From positions 186,001 to 250,000 of the forward strand of contig NZ_PEIG01000004.1 of assembly GCF_002749975.1 (NCBI RefSeq): a stretch of 64,000 bases of DNA. Reading direction: 5' to 3'. The position numbers and the translations under genes were made by a program. Of the stretch, positions 8,335-16,197 are shown one piece after another. Origin of the DNA: Gloeocapsopsis sp. IPPAS B-1203 (lineage in GTDB: Bacteria > Cyanobacteriota > Cyanobacteriia > Cyanobacteriales > Chroococcidiopsidaceae). Under the pieces are notes generated by a model. The model did no database searches. It was not told the DNA's origin and saw only the letters and a list, made by a program, of their open reading frames with translations. How positions within the stretch are numbered: the stretch's first letter is position 1; every line of letters starts with the position of its first letter.

Positions 8335-8520
8335 ATGTTTGCCAGCAACAAAATTAAAGCTTTTTTGCAAGCTGTATTCCAAATTCCTGTGCAATTCGTT
8401 CGTTACCTCTGGGAAGGAGTAAGTAGAATTTTTAGCCCTAGTGACGATCGCTATCCATCCACTGGAGTTCAGCCCTTTGAAGGAGAACCGGCTGACGATA
8501 AAAGAAGGCATGAGTGGTAA
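8335..8520 (+). CDS. Conserved small cyanobacterial protein
   Basis: A 61-residue protein of unknown function with a strong ribosome-binding site (AGGAGGAAAT) ahead of its ATG. The N-terminal half is an amphipathic to hydrophobic helix ('IKAFLQAVFQIPVQFVRYLWEGVSRIF'), the C-terminal half is polar with 'YPSTGVQPFEGEPADDK'. The pattern suggests a peripheral membrane association. I believe similar short proteins occur in other cyanobacteria, but that is from memory. It stands alone downstream of the 75-bp repeat, and an IS element begins about 4 bases after its stop codon. Confidence 0.7.
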   Translation: MFASNKIKAFLQAVFQIPVQFVRYLWEGVSRIFSPSDDRYPSTGVQPFEGEPADDKRRHEW

Positions 8521-8690
8521 TATTTGAACCTCACACGACTATAAGTCGCATGATTCCTGCTTCATCGAGTCCTGCCTGAGTATTCCCAGGTCTTACAGAT
8601 TCTCCACAGGCGTTTTGAGTATCCGGCGCACCGACGGCTACTGTTAATAGTCTCAATCCCTCACGAAGAATATTGACTGCTGCCGTGCAA
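8504..8690 (-). ncRNA. Predicted omega RNA of the TnpB element (approximate limits)
   Basis: TnpB elements are known to make a guide RNA from the 3' end of tnpB, through the right end of the element, into flanking DNA. Here the tnpB stop codon lies inside the right-end hairpin (stem CGACT/AGTCG at 8536-8548). If the element ends at 8524, the guide would be the 20 bases at 8504-8523 read on the minus strand. The inner limit is a guess; the RNA itself is inferred, not seen. Confidence 0.35.
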
Positions 8691-9840
8691 TCTCTCAAAT
8701 GGTGAGTATTACACGCAGGACAATCCCATTCTCTAATACTCAAATCCTTGACTTCTGGGTTGATGAAGCCACAGCAGCTACAAGTTTGAGACGAGGGGAA
8801 AAACGGAGAAACTTTCTGCACAATTCGGTCATGCCATAGTGCTTTATATTCCAGCATGGCAACAAACTTTGACCAACTAGCATCCATAATACTGAGTGCT
8901 AATTTGTGGTTTTTTACCAGGTTAGCTACTCGTAAATCTTCAATACAGATAATGTTATTTTCTCTGATTAAACGAGTAGACAATTTGTGCAGAAAGTCAT
9001 CTCTGACATTCGTTATACGTTCGTGAATTCGAGCTAGTTTGGTTTTCGCTTTAGCTCTGTTCATGCTTCCTTTAACGCTATGAGAAAGCTTCTTGTTAGC
9101 TCTGCGTAATTTTCGTAAGTGTTGGCGATAATGCTTAGGGTTTTCAATCTCTTTCAAATCACTGGTAACAAGGTATGATTTTATCCCCAAGTCCAGCCCA
9201 ATACTTTTATCTACATAAGGATGTTTTTCTACCTCTATTTCGCACAAGATGCTAGCAATATACTTGCCTGTTTTTGTCCGAGTGACGGTAACGTTAATAA
9301 TAGAGCCGTCTATGTTTTGAGATCTGCGAAACTTTAACCAGCCTAACTTTGGGAGCTTGAGGTAGTTTTCTCTAACTTGAATGTTGCCGTTGGTGAAGTT
9401 GGTTTTATACGACTGCTTAAACCCATGCTTCTTTTTAAACTTAGGGAAACCAAACTGTCTTTTTTGTTTGGGCTTCTTCAAGTCGGCAAAAAAGTTTTTG
9501 TAAGCAGTCTCCAAATTCCTGAGTGAATTTTGAAGGGCGAACTTATCGACTTCTTTTAACCACTCTATTTCCTTCTTGAGTTGTGTTAATTCCTGACTGC
9601 ATCCACTGTAATTTAAAGTTTTCTGCTCGGATTCGTATACCTCTTTGCGTCTTGCTAAAAAGCGATTGTACACAAAGCGAGAGCATCCAATAGTCTTGTT
9701 GATTAAGACTTCTTGGTTACGGCTCGGAATTAGGATAACTTTAAATGCTTTTTGCACTTGAAAGAAGGTGTTTATTATACTCGATTATACCATCGGCGAC
9801 TAACTCATGTCTAGAAGACACGAGTGTGCGTCGCCTTTCC
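8524..9840 (-). mobile_element. IS1341-type (IS200/IS605 family) element carrying only tnpB
   Basis: The element contains tnpB without a tnpA. On the tnpB strand its left end has a strong subterminal hairpin (9795-9835: outer arms GGCGAC/GTCGCC, inner arms ACTCATGTCT/AGACACGAGT), as expected for the single-strand transposase of this family. Directly outside is TTGAT (9841-9845, minus strand), the same as the known target/TAM sequence of ISDra2. The right end has a small hairpin at 8536-8548 followed by GGTTCAA, giving a likely border at 8524. No inverted terminal repeats or target duplication are expected for this family. The exact borders are inferred. Confidence 0.7.
8531..9757 (-). CDS. 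tnpB: RNA-guided endonuclease TnpB
   Basis: A 408-residue TnpB that appears intact. The N-terminal HTH/wedge part begins '[22 protein letters not shown]'-like and is basic. The RuvC nuclease residues are all present: Asp in '[10 protein letters not shown]' (about 191), Glu in '[11 protein letters not shown]' (about 271) and Asp in '[13 protein letters not shown]' (about 361). The zinc ribbon lies between them ('[11 protein letters not shown]' and 'WDCPACNTH'). The family uses an omega RNA from its own 3' end to cut double-stranded DNA beside a TAM, which favours retention of the element. Without tnpA here, movement would need a transposase in trans. There is no sign of frameshift or decay, so nuclease activity is plausible. 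Confidence 0.92.
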   Translation of the reverse strand: MQKAFKVILIPSRNQEVLINKTIGCSRFVYNRFLARRKEVYESEQKTLNYSGCSQELTQLKKEIEWLKEVDKFALQNSLRNLETAYKNFFADLKKPKQKRQFGFPKFKKKHGFKQSYKTNFTNGNIQVRENYLKLPKLGWLKFRRSQNIDGSIINVTVTRTKTGKYIASILCEIEVEKHPYVDKSIGLDLGIKSYLVTSDLKEIENPKHYRQHLRKLRRANKKLSHSVKGSMNRAKAKTKLARIHERITNVRDDFLHKLSTRLIRENNIICIEDLRVANLVKNHKLALSIMDASWSKFVAMLEYKALWHDRIVQKVSPFFPSSQTCSCCGFINPEVKDLSIREWDCPACNTHHLRDCTAAVNILREGLRLLTVAVGAPDTQNACGESVRPGNTQAGLDEAGIMRLIVV

Positions 9841-9893
9841 ATCAACAGTTTTTTGAGTGCATCGACCTTGGTTCTACATCGCAGTGAGAGTAT

Positions 9894-10058
9894 TCACAGA
9901 TTAAAGTTGTAAGTTTCGCCGTGGCTGAGATACTGCACGCGATCGCGCAATCCTGCATCTTCTAGTGCTTGCATAAACTCTTCAACTGGCGACTTAAACA
10001 CAGTATAGTCGTTGTCATGAATGAGTATACTTAGCTGCGGCGCAATAATTTCACTCAT
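9894..10058 (-). CDS. Small hypothetical protein
   Basis: A 54-residue frame starting MSEIIAPQLSILIHDND and ending SHGETYNFNL. It carries a HIP1 site in frame and has normal codon use, and has a helical middle ('VEEFMQALEDAGLRDRVQYL'). I do not recognise the family. The sequence is complete as it stands but could be a fragment of a longer gene disrupted when the TnpB element arrived 50 bases beyond its stop. No strong ribosome-binding site is visible. Confidence 0.45.
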   Translation of the reverse strand: MSEIIAPQLSILIHDNDYTVFKSPVEEFMQALEDAGLRDRVQYLSHGETYNFNL

Positions 10059-10136
10059 ATACCACTGATGAGTCGATACACCTTAACTTAGCCATCTGTG
10101 ATTGCAGAAATACCCTATCTTCAAACTTAGATTCTG

Positions 10137-10166
10137 AATGAAGTTGCTCTCAATCTTCATTTTTTG
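10137..10166 (+). terminator. Hairpin followed by T run
   Basis: Perfect 7-bp stem AATGAAG/CTTCATT with an 11-base loop, followed directly by TTTTT. This has the form of an intrinsic terminator for plus-strand transcription, although no plus-strand gene ends just before it. Confidence 0.4.
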
Positions 10167-10305
10167 TATTTATGAGTACAACTTATAGACACATACAAAT
10201 CTATCTAGTGAATAGCTAATACACGCTACAAGGATGAAGTTGTGTCTTTTGGAACTATGAATAATTAAAGTATCATCTGTATTGGCATCAGGAGATCGGC
10301 ATCGT

Positions 10306-10566
10306 ATGTTTAGTATTGGAGACTATGTTTTTCATCAAAATACAGGTCACATAGGTAAAGTTATTGGATATGGATACGAAATCTTTGATAACGTTTACAC
10401 AACAACACTGAAAGTGCTGCTAACAAGTGACAGCAATTCTGAACATAAAGGAGTAGTAGAGGATGTGATATCAAATTGGGTTCAATATTTATCTCAATCG
10501 GATTCAAGTTTTGAAAATAAGAGTTCTCAAGCTAACAACATAACTAATAATTCAGCAGTTGCTTAA
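10306..10566 (+). CDS. Conserved hypothetical protein
   Basis: An 86-residue protein starting at ATG 10306 (MFSIGDYVFHQNTGHIGKVI), with GGAGAT upstream; the frame is open from a TTG eight codons earlier. The first half reads as a small beta-barrel: 'IGDYVFHQNTGHIGKVIGYGYEI' resembles the SH3-like or KOW-like start of DNA- and RNA-associated proteins. The second half is 'VVEDVISNWVQYL' and a polar Asn/Ser tail. Function is unknown; a nucleic-acid or protein-binding adaptor is only a guess from fold-like features. Confidence 0.55.
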   Translation: MFSIGDYVFHQNTGHIGKVIGYGYEIFDNVYTTTLKVLLTSDSNSEHKGVVEDVISNWVQYLSQSDSSFENKSSQANNITNNSAVA

Positions 10567-10680
10567 TAAGTAAGTTGGCGGTGCTTCTTTTCAAATTTCA
10601 GTGTTGAATGTAACAAATAGTTCTCCTAAATTTTTTGTAAAACTTGGTGTTGGGGAGTAGAAAATAGGAGATCGAGAAGA

Positions 10681-10728
10681 GGGAAATTGCTTGTCAGGAA
10701 AGCCTTTGTGCTGATTAAGCAGTTTCCC
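10681..10728 (+). other. Long stem-loop, possible structured RNA
   Basis: Arms GGGAAATTGCTT and AAGCAGTTTCCC pair over 12 positions with one G-T, and TCAG/CTGA extends the stem after a one-base bulge. The loop is about 13 bases. No T run follows, so it is not a simple terminator. Confidence 0.45.
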
Positions 10729-10906
10729 TGATTGCCGTAAACTCAGAAGAGTTTAGCGAAGTAAGTTTTATACTTCTATTAGAAATTCATAGTTGTGGTA
10801 GAAACGTCCAATATTAGCTAAAGCTTAAAACACATAAGTTCATATTATTTTATATAAGTTGACTTATTAGCTGGATTTTGGGCTGATTTCAACAAAATTA
10901 TTGCTT

Positions 10907-10980
10907 GCTCACAAGTTCCTCAAATTGTTTTTATAAGTTCAAAGTGTTAGCACAATAATCGCTTCTTTAATGCTAAGCAC
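10907..10980 (+). repeat. 75-bp upstream repeat, copy 2
   Basis: Matches 8099-8175: the first 25 bases are identical, with later blocks AAAGTGTT, AATAAT and ATGCTAAGCA conserved. It starts about 270 bases before the first gene of the ATPase/MetK-like operon, on the same strand. Confidence 0.75.
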
Positions 10981-11178
10981 AGAGGGAGGAAAAATTTAAG
11001 GATTAAGATAATGAGCAGCAGAACACAATAAAAAGTTTATAGCAACCATATTTGAGTTGTGTCATCTTTTTGCAACGAACTGCAAAGCACGCATAGGTGC
11101 ATCAGTAGTTTTTTGTAGAATATGACACACAAAAAAATCAATAGGATAACTATTCAATAAATCAAAGAAATACAGCCG

Positions 11179-11535
11179 ATGACTAAAACAATTGTGAATT
11201 TAACTTTGCCAATTCTCTTAGAAGAAATTGAGCTAGCACTCAATCAATATCCTCATCATCCATACCAACAAGCTTTTTCTAATCCTGACTTCCGTCAAGA
11301 ACTAATTGCTTATGTTTTGAGTAGGGTTTTTAGCAAGTATGTCGTTGTTGATGATGAAAAACGGCAGCATACTGATCTTAAAAAGATGTACTACAAACCA
11401 GATCAAAAACAAGAAAGAGAAGCTTACATTCATGAGGGAATTCATTATCTTGTTGATAAATATGCTGAATATGTCTATCACCATATTCCCTCCGAAGTAA
11501 ATTCGGGTTCTATCCCTTCTAATTGGTTTGGATAA
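11179..11535 (+). CDS. Conserved hypothetical protein, possibly ComFB-like
   Basis: A 118-residue protein and the first gene of the ATPase/MetK-like operon. 'LPILLEEIELALNQYPHHPYQQAF' is followed by 'RQELIAYVLSRVFSKYVVVDDE', which resembles the 'AYALNRLPPKY' core of ComFB-type proteins; several cyanobacterial ComFB-like proteins bind cyclic dinucleotides. The match is weak and lacks the usual cysteines, so this is a suggestion only. The C-terminal helix ('REAYIHEGIHYLVDKYAEYVYHHI') is rich in His and Tyr. The next gene starts 21 bases after the stop. No signal peptide or membrane span is seen. Confidence 0.6.
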   Translation: MTKTIVNLTLPILLEEIELALNQYPHHPYQQAFSNPDFRQELIAYVLSRVFSKYVVVDDEKRQHTDLKKMYYKPDQKQEREAYIHEGIHYLVDKYAEYVYHHIPSEVNSGSIPSNWFG

Positions 11536-11556
11536 TTGACAATGAGGAGTGAATGA

Positions 11557-12075
11557 ATGACATCAAATGAGTTACATCTTGAAATTTCAGACATGATTAC
11601 TGGATTAACAGCCGCGATCCTTGCGCCGATTGTTTTTCCTGCTGCGGCAACATTAAATCATCCAGTAACTAAAGCAATTCTTAAAGAGGGAATCATTTTA
11701 TCAGAGAAAGTCCAAGAAGCAACAGCACAAACAGAAGAAACAATCGCAGATTTAGTGGCAGAAGCAAAGACAGAATTAATTGCCCGACGTGAAAGTGAGG
11801 CGAATTCAACCTTGATAGGAAACACGCACAATTCACGAGCTACTGAGTACATTATTGATGCATTTACAGATATCAATACTCAAGTACGACAAGCTACTAA
11901 TAATATGGCTGATTTACAATTATTACTACCACTAGGATTAGGCGCGATTGCCTTGCGTCAACTACTCACAAAAGGGCTACAAATTGAAGAAATTCCTTGG
12001 TACGTTCTAGCTTGGTATGCTTTTGATAGTTTTATCAAACTCAATGAAGCAACAACACAGCGATCGCTTGAATAA
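11557..12075 (+). CDS. DUF5132-like membrane-associated protein
   Basis: A 172-residue protein. It starts with a hydrophobic segment ('MITGLTAAILAPIVFPAAATL', about 13-33), then a long helical, acidic stretch ('EKVQEATAQTEETIADLVAEAKTELIARRE'), and ends with a second hydrophobic segment ('LLLPLGLGAIALRQLL', 124-139) and an amphipathic tail. The N-terminal part fits the DUF5132 family as I recall it, often found next to HMA-domain proteins and P-type ATPases. It lies 12 bases upstream of the ATPase, so it probably is a partner or small regulatory subunit of that pump (inference). Confidence 0.65.
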   Translation: MTSNELHLEISDMITGLTAAILAPIVFPAAATLNHPVTKAILKEGIILSEKVQEATAQTEETIADLVAEAKTELIARRESEANSTLIGNTHNSRATEYIIDAFTDINTQVRQATNNMADLQLLLPLGLGAIALRQLLTKGLQIEEIPWYVLAWYAFDSFIKLNEATTQRSLE

Positions 12076-12087
12076 GAGGCAATTTTC

Positions 12088-14997
12088 GTGATTCAAGCAA
12101 TACACACAGTAGTTCCAGGAAGAGCAAGATATCGTATTGACAAGCTTTATCGCTGCGAAGATTTCAAACAGCACCTAGAATTTTATCTATCTCAGCAATC
12201 AGGCATCATTAGTGCTACTGCAAATACTTTAACAGGAAACATTTTAGTTCTCTTTGAGTTACAGCTTAGTGTCGATCGAGTACAAGAATTAATTGTAGAA
12301 GTTGCACAAAATTACAATCCACACGCTGTAAGCAATCAAGAATTGAGTACCAATCCGCAACAAAATGGTAGTTGGTATACACTCGACATCGATGCTGTTT
12401 TAGCACAGTTGCAAACATCAGATACTGGATTAACACAGGTAATTGCTCATCAATACTTACAAAAGTACGGTACAAACACTTTACCCGAAACAGTAACACG
12501 CTCAGAATGGAGCATTTTACTTGAGCAATTTCAATCATTACCTGTTGGTTTACTGTGTATTGCAGCAGGGTTATCAGTGGCGACTGGAGGACTTGCAGAT
12601 GCTGCGGTTATTATGGGTGTTGTTGGTATTAATGCAGCAATTGGTTATATTACCGAAAGTCAGTCAGAAAAAATTATTCATTCGCTCAAAAGCCGCGATC
12701 GCCCGTTAACTTCCGTCTTACGCGATCGCCAAATCGTTGAAATTAACACCGCCGAAGTTGTTCCAGGAGATGTTTTAGTTCTTAAAGCAGGAAACTATGT
12801 CGCCGCTGATGCAAGGTTAATAGCAACAGAAAATCTGAGTATCGATGAATCTGCACTGACAGGCGAAAGCTTAAGCGTGAGTAAAAGCACCGCATCACTG
12901 ATTGCTGCTGATATTTCTTTGGGCGATCGCATCAACATGGCTTACAAAGGAACGTTAGTGCTTGGGGGACAAGGTTTAGGAGTTGTTGTAGCAACAGGTA
13001 AGTTTACTGAAATCGGTAAAATTCAAGCGATGATTGGTGAAACTCCGGTAAAGTCAACACCTTTAGCGCGACAACTCGATGAAGTAGGTTCGCAACTCGT
13101 ACTACTTGCAAGTGGAGTTTGCACTCTCGTATTCGCTGCGGGATGGCTGCGAGGCTACGGTTTACTACAAATGCTTAAAACATCAATATCACTCGCTGTT
13201 GCTGCTGTACCTGAAGGTTTACCCACGATCGCAACAACAATTTTAGCGCTGGGTATCCAAGATATGCGCCAGCACAAAGTCATTGTCCGCAGTCTGAATG
13301 CAGTTGAATCCCTAGGTGCAGTCCAAAAAATTTGCCTGGATAAAACTGGCACAATTACGAAAAATCAAATGTCCGTTGTCGAGATTCACACCGACTCAAA
13401 ATTAATTTCTCTTGCAGACGGGCATCTTAATATAACAGATGCTAACACGCTCAAACTAATTCAAGTCGCAGTTTTATGTAATGAGAGCGTCGTCACGCGC
13501 GATGATAATGGCGAATATGTTGTCACAGGTTCAGCAACCGAGAATGCATTAGTTGATCTGGCGATCGCTGCTGGTATTGATGTTTTAGCACTCCGCGAAC
13601 AATACCCCTTAGTAGACACTAAGCCGCGTGCAGAAAATCGCAACTATATGAGGATGTTGCGTCGAGGTTCCCTCGACGCCCTGTCATCCGTGAGTACGCA
13701 ACTTTATCAGCATCACCAACCACTTTTTGCGGTTAAAGGTAGCCCTGGAGAAGTTCTTGATTTGTGTCATTGGCGGCTCGATAATGGTAAAAGAGTCCCG
13801 CTTACTGATGCCGAACGACTGGCGATCGCACTAGAAAATGATCGCATGGCAGGTAAAGCTTTAAGAGTACTCGGTGTTGCTTACGGATACGAAAGTACTG
13901 AGTTGGTTTGGTTGGGCTTAATCGGTATGGCAGATCCGGTGCGTCATGGTGTCAAAGATTTAATCACGCAATTTCATCAAGCAGGAATTGATACAGTCAT
14001 GATTACTGGCGATCAAACTCCTACAGCTTATGCAATTGGGAAAGAATTACAGTTAAGTCGTCACGATCAAATCCAAATTTTAGATGCGCAAGATTTAATT
14101 AACATTGACCGCGAAGCGCTGCAAGCTTTGTGTGATAAAGTCGATATCTTTGCGCGAATTAGCCCTGCAAATAAACTGCAAATCGTCCAAGCATTACAAG
14201 CAGTAGGTAAAGTGGTGGCGATGACGGGTGATGGTATTAACGATGCACCTGCTTTAAAAGCTGCCAATGTTGGTGTTGCGATGGGAACAGGAACCGATTC
14301 TGCACGGGAAGTTGCAGATATTATTTTAGAAGACAACAATCTCGCAACAATGATTGTTGCAGTCAGTCAAGGGCGGACAATTTACAACAATATCCGCAAA
14401 GCTGTCCATTTTTTACTCGCTACAAACCTCAGCGAAATTATGGTCATGGCGATCGCCACAGCAGGAGGTTTTGGTCAACCTTTAAATGCACTACAATTAC
14501 TCTGGCTCAATTTAGTCACAGATATCTTTCCCGCACTGGCTTTGGCGTTAGAACCTGCGGAACCTGATGTTTTACAAACACCGCCACGTAGTCCAGATGA
14601 GTCAATTATCAAAGCATCCGATTTTCAAAGAATTTTGTTTGAATCAACAACATTATCTGGCAGTACTTTAGCAGCTTACGCCTACGGAGTTACGCGATAT
14701 GGTATCGGAACGCGGGCAAGTACGATCGCTTTTATGAGCTTAACACTAGGACAACTTTTGCATTCCTTGAGTTGCCGCACTGAACATAGCATCTTTGAGC
14801 ATATCCCCCCTAATCAGTATTTAAATCTAGCGTTAGCTGGCTCAATGACTTTACAGTTCGTTGTTTTAGCCCCTGGATTGCGCAATTTATTAAAGCTTGC
14901 ACCATTGGATGGATGGGATTTAATTGTCATCGTTAGCAGTGCATTATTGCCGTTATTTGTCAATGAAAGTACAAAGCACCACGGTACAAATTTATGA
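12088..14997 (+). CDS. P-type cation ATPase (P2A, Ca2+-like) with N-terminal HMA-like domain
   Basis: A 969-residue ion pump with a GTG start. Residues 1-75 form an HMA-type ferredoxin-like fold ('VVPGRARYRIDKL') without a CxxC metal site. The core follows: TGES-type actuator loop ('LTGESLSVSK'), membrane motif 'VPEGLP' (about 375) as in SERCA, phosphorylation site 'DKTGT' (Asp418), 'KGSPGEV' in the nucleotide domain and hinge 'TGDGINDAPAL' (about 713). In the last spans 'NLSE' and 'LWLNLVTD' supply Asn, Glu and Asp as in Ca2+ site II of P2A pumps. Calcium is the best guess for the ion, Mn2+ is possible. An extra palindromic stretch (13656-13702) sits in frame just before 'AVKGSPGE'. The stop overlaps the next start (ATGA), so translation is coupled to the MetK-like gene. 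Confidence 0.88.
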   Translation: MIQAIHTVVPGRARYRIDKLYRCEDFKQHLEFYLSQQSGIISATANTLTGNILVLFELQLSVDRVQELIVEVAQNYNPHAVSNQELSTNPQQNGSWYTLDIDAVLAQLQTSDTGLTQVIAHQYLQKYGTNTLPETVTRSEWSILLEQFQSLPVGLLCIAAGLSVATGGLADAAVIMGVVGINAAIGYITESQSEKIIHSLKSRDRPLTSVLRDRQIVEINTAEVVPGDVLVLKAGNYVAADARLIATENLSIDESALTGESLSVSKSTASLIAADISLGDRINMAYKGTLVLGGQGLGVVVATGKFTEIGKIQAMIGETPVKSTPLARQLDEVGSQLVLLASGVCTLVFAAGWLRGYGLLQMLKTSISLAVAAVPEGLPTIATTILALGIQDMRQHKVIVRSLNAVESLGAVQKICLDKTGTITKNQMSVVEIHTDSKLISLADGHLNITDANTLKLIQVAVLCNESVVTRDDNGEYVVTGSATENALVDLAIAAGIDVLALREQYPLVDTKPRAENRNYMRMLRRGSLDALSSVSTQLYQHHQPLFAVKGSPGEVLDLCHWRLDNGKRVPLTDAERLAIALENDRMAGKALRVLGVAYGYESTELVWLGLIGMADPVRHGVKDLITQFHQAGIDTVMITGDQTPTAYAIGKELQLSRHDQIQILDAQDLINIDREALQALCDKVDIFARISPANKLQIVQALQAVGKVVAMTGDGINDAPALKAANVGVAMGTGTDSAREVADIILEDNNLATMIVAVSQGRTIYNNIRKAVHFLLATNLSEIMVMAIATAGGFGQPLNALQLLWLNLVTDIFPALALALEPAEPDVLQTPPRSPDESIIKASDFQRILFESTTLSGSTLAAYAYGVTRYGIGTRASTIAFMSLTLGQLLHSLSCRTEHSIFEHIPPNQYLNLALAGSMTLQFVVLAPGLRNLLKLAPLDGWDLIVIVSSALLPLFVNESTKHHGTNL
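13656..13702 (+). repeat. Palindromic repeat-like insert inside the ATPase gene
   Basis: Nested inverted repeats: outer arms GTTGCGT/ACGCAAC, inner hairpin CGTCGAG-GTTCC-CTCGACG. It is translated as about 15 residues (RMLRRGSLDALSSVST) that have no counterpart in related pumps as I recall them. It lies in the nucleotide-binding domain, and the frame is kept. Confidence 0.6.
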
Positions 14998-16178
14998 AAC
15001 AGGACTTTATGTTCACCTCAGAATCTGTCACTGAGGGACATCCTGATAAACTCTGCGATCGCATTAGTGACGCAATTGTCGATCGTTTTTTGCAACAAGA
15101 TCCTTATGCACGAGTGATTACCGAGTGTGCGGTTTCTACCGCAATTGTCTTTATTGCAGCAAGGTTTGAACCAAACACAAATGTTGATTTTACCAATATT
15201 GCCCGCCAGGTGATTGCACAAGTCGGTTACGACCAACCTGCATTTAATGCCAAAACGTGTAGTATCTTAACTAGCCTGAAAGAATTGCCCTGCGATCGCC
15301 TATATCATTTTGACGATCAGTTAACTGATGCAGACATCGAGCAAATTCCGGTCAAAAATCAAGTCACAGTTTTTGGTTTTGCTTGCAAACAAACTCCGGC
15401 TTTCATGCCATTACCCATTTGGCTAGCGCACAAACTAGCGAAGCAATTAAGTACTGTCAATCACAAAAACATTCTTCCCTATCTTGCGCCTGATGGTAAA
15501 ACCCAAGTAGGAGTAGAATATCGCGATCGCAAACCCGATCGCATTCACAGTATCACTATTGTTGCTAGTCAAGACACCATTCTACCTGATTTAGCACAAC
15601 TACAAGATGACATCCGTCAAACAGTCATTGATGCGGTATTTGCTGATGAAGAGATTCGTCCCGATGCTGCAACGAGAATTTTTATTAACCCTGAAGGTTT
15701 ATTTATCACAGGTGGTCCTTATGTCCACGCTGGATTAACAGGAAGAAAAAATGCAATTGATACTTACGGTGAATACTCTAAGCATAGCGGAGCAGCTTTA
15801 AGTGGTAAAGATCCGATCCGCATTGATCGCATAGGTGCATATATGGCACGATATGCAGCAAAAAATATCGTCGCGGCAAATTTGGCAGATGAGTGTGAAG
15901 TACAACTGAGTTATTCTATCGGTTTAGCTCGCCCAGTCAGCATCCAGGTTGAAACCTTTGGTACAGGCAAAATTTCTGACACTGAATTGACAACACTTCT
16001 AGAACAGCATTTTGATTTTCGCTTAGCGGCGATCGTGCGAGACTTTAAATTACGTTATCTCCCTGCACTCACCCCAGGTGGATTTTATACAAAACTTGCT
16101 GCCTACGGTCATGTCGGCAGAACAGATATAAATTTACCCTGGGAAGCAACCGATAAAGTTACGGCATTGGCACTGTAG
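14994..16178 (+). CDS. Divergent S-adenosylmethionine synthetase-like protein
   Basis: A 394-residue MetK-fold protein that overlaps the ATPase stop by four bases. ATP/triphosphate residues are kept: 'TEGHPDKLCDRISDAIVD' (His/Asp), 'DGKTQV' (Lys), 'GLTGRK' (Lys), 'SGKDP' (Lys) and the C-terminal 'AAYGHVGR' and 'LPWEATDK'. By alignment from memory with E. coli MetK, the methionine contacts are changed: the Glu of 'VGGEITT' is Arg in 'IAARFEP', the active-site loop with Gln98 is replaced by 'ELPCDRLYHFDDQLTD', 'GDQGLMFG' is 'KNQVTVFG', 'GDCGLTGRK' is 'VHAGLTGRK', and the Lys after SGKDP is Arg. It is therefore probably not the housekeeping enzyme; it may use another substrate, or act on ATP alone. 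Its tight coupling to a cation pump suggests a joint role. Confidence 0.8.
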   Translation: MKQDFMFTSESVTEGHPDKLCDRISDAIVDRFLQQDPYARVITECAVSTAIVFIAARFEPNTNVDFTNIARQVIAQVGYDQPAFNAKTCSILTSLKELPCDRLYHFDDQLTDADIEQIPVKNQVTVFGFACKQTPAFMPLPIWLAHKLAKQLSTVNHKNILPYLAPDGKTQVGVEYRDRKPDRIHSITIVASQDTILPDLAQLQDDIRQTVIDAVFADEEIRPDAATRIFINPEGLFITGGPYVHAGLTGRKNAIDTYGEYSKHSGAALSGKDPIRIDRIGAYMARYAAKNIVAANLADECEVQLSYSIGLARPVSIQVETFGTGKISDTELTTLLEQHFDFRLAAIVRDFKLRYLPALTPGGFYTKLAAYGHVGRTDINLPWEATDKVTALAL

Positions 16179-16197
16179 ACTTAAAATCTCAGTTCAT

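Larger units (their letters stand above)
9841..10305. other. Intergenic region around a short minus-strand frame
   Basis: Contains a 54-codon minus-strand gene (9894-10058) and a hairpin with a T run (10137-10166). The remainder up to the gene at 10306 shows no recognised feature. Confidence 0.5.
10567..11178. other. 612-base non-coding stretch with a long hairpin and a repeat
   Basis: No gene-like frame. It contains a long near-perfect stem-loop (10681-10728) and copy 2 of the 75-bp repeat (10907-10980). It forms the whole upstream region of the P-type ATPase/MetK-like operon, so promoter and leader elements of that operon should lie here. Confidence 0.6.

Noticed and set aside
8531-9757. 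TnpB as a Cas12 effector with a CRISPR array
   Set aside because: The size (408 residues), position within an IS200/IS605-type element and absence of any repeat-spacer array point to TnpB.
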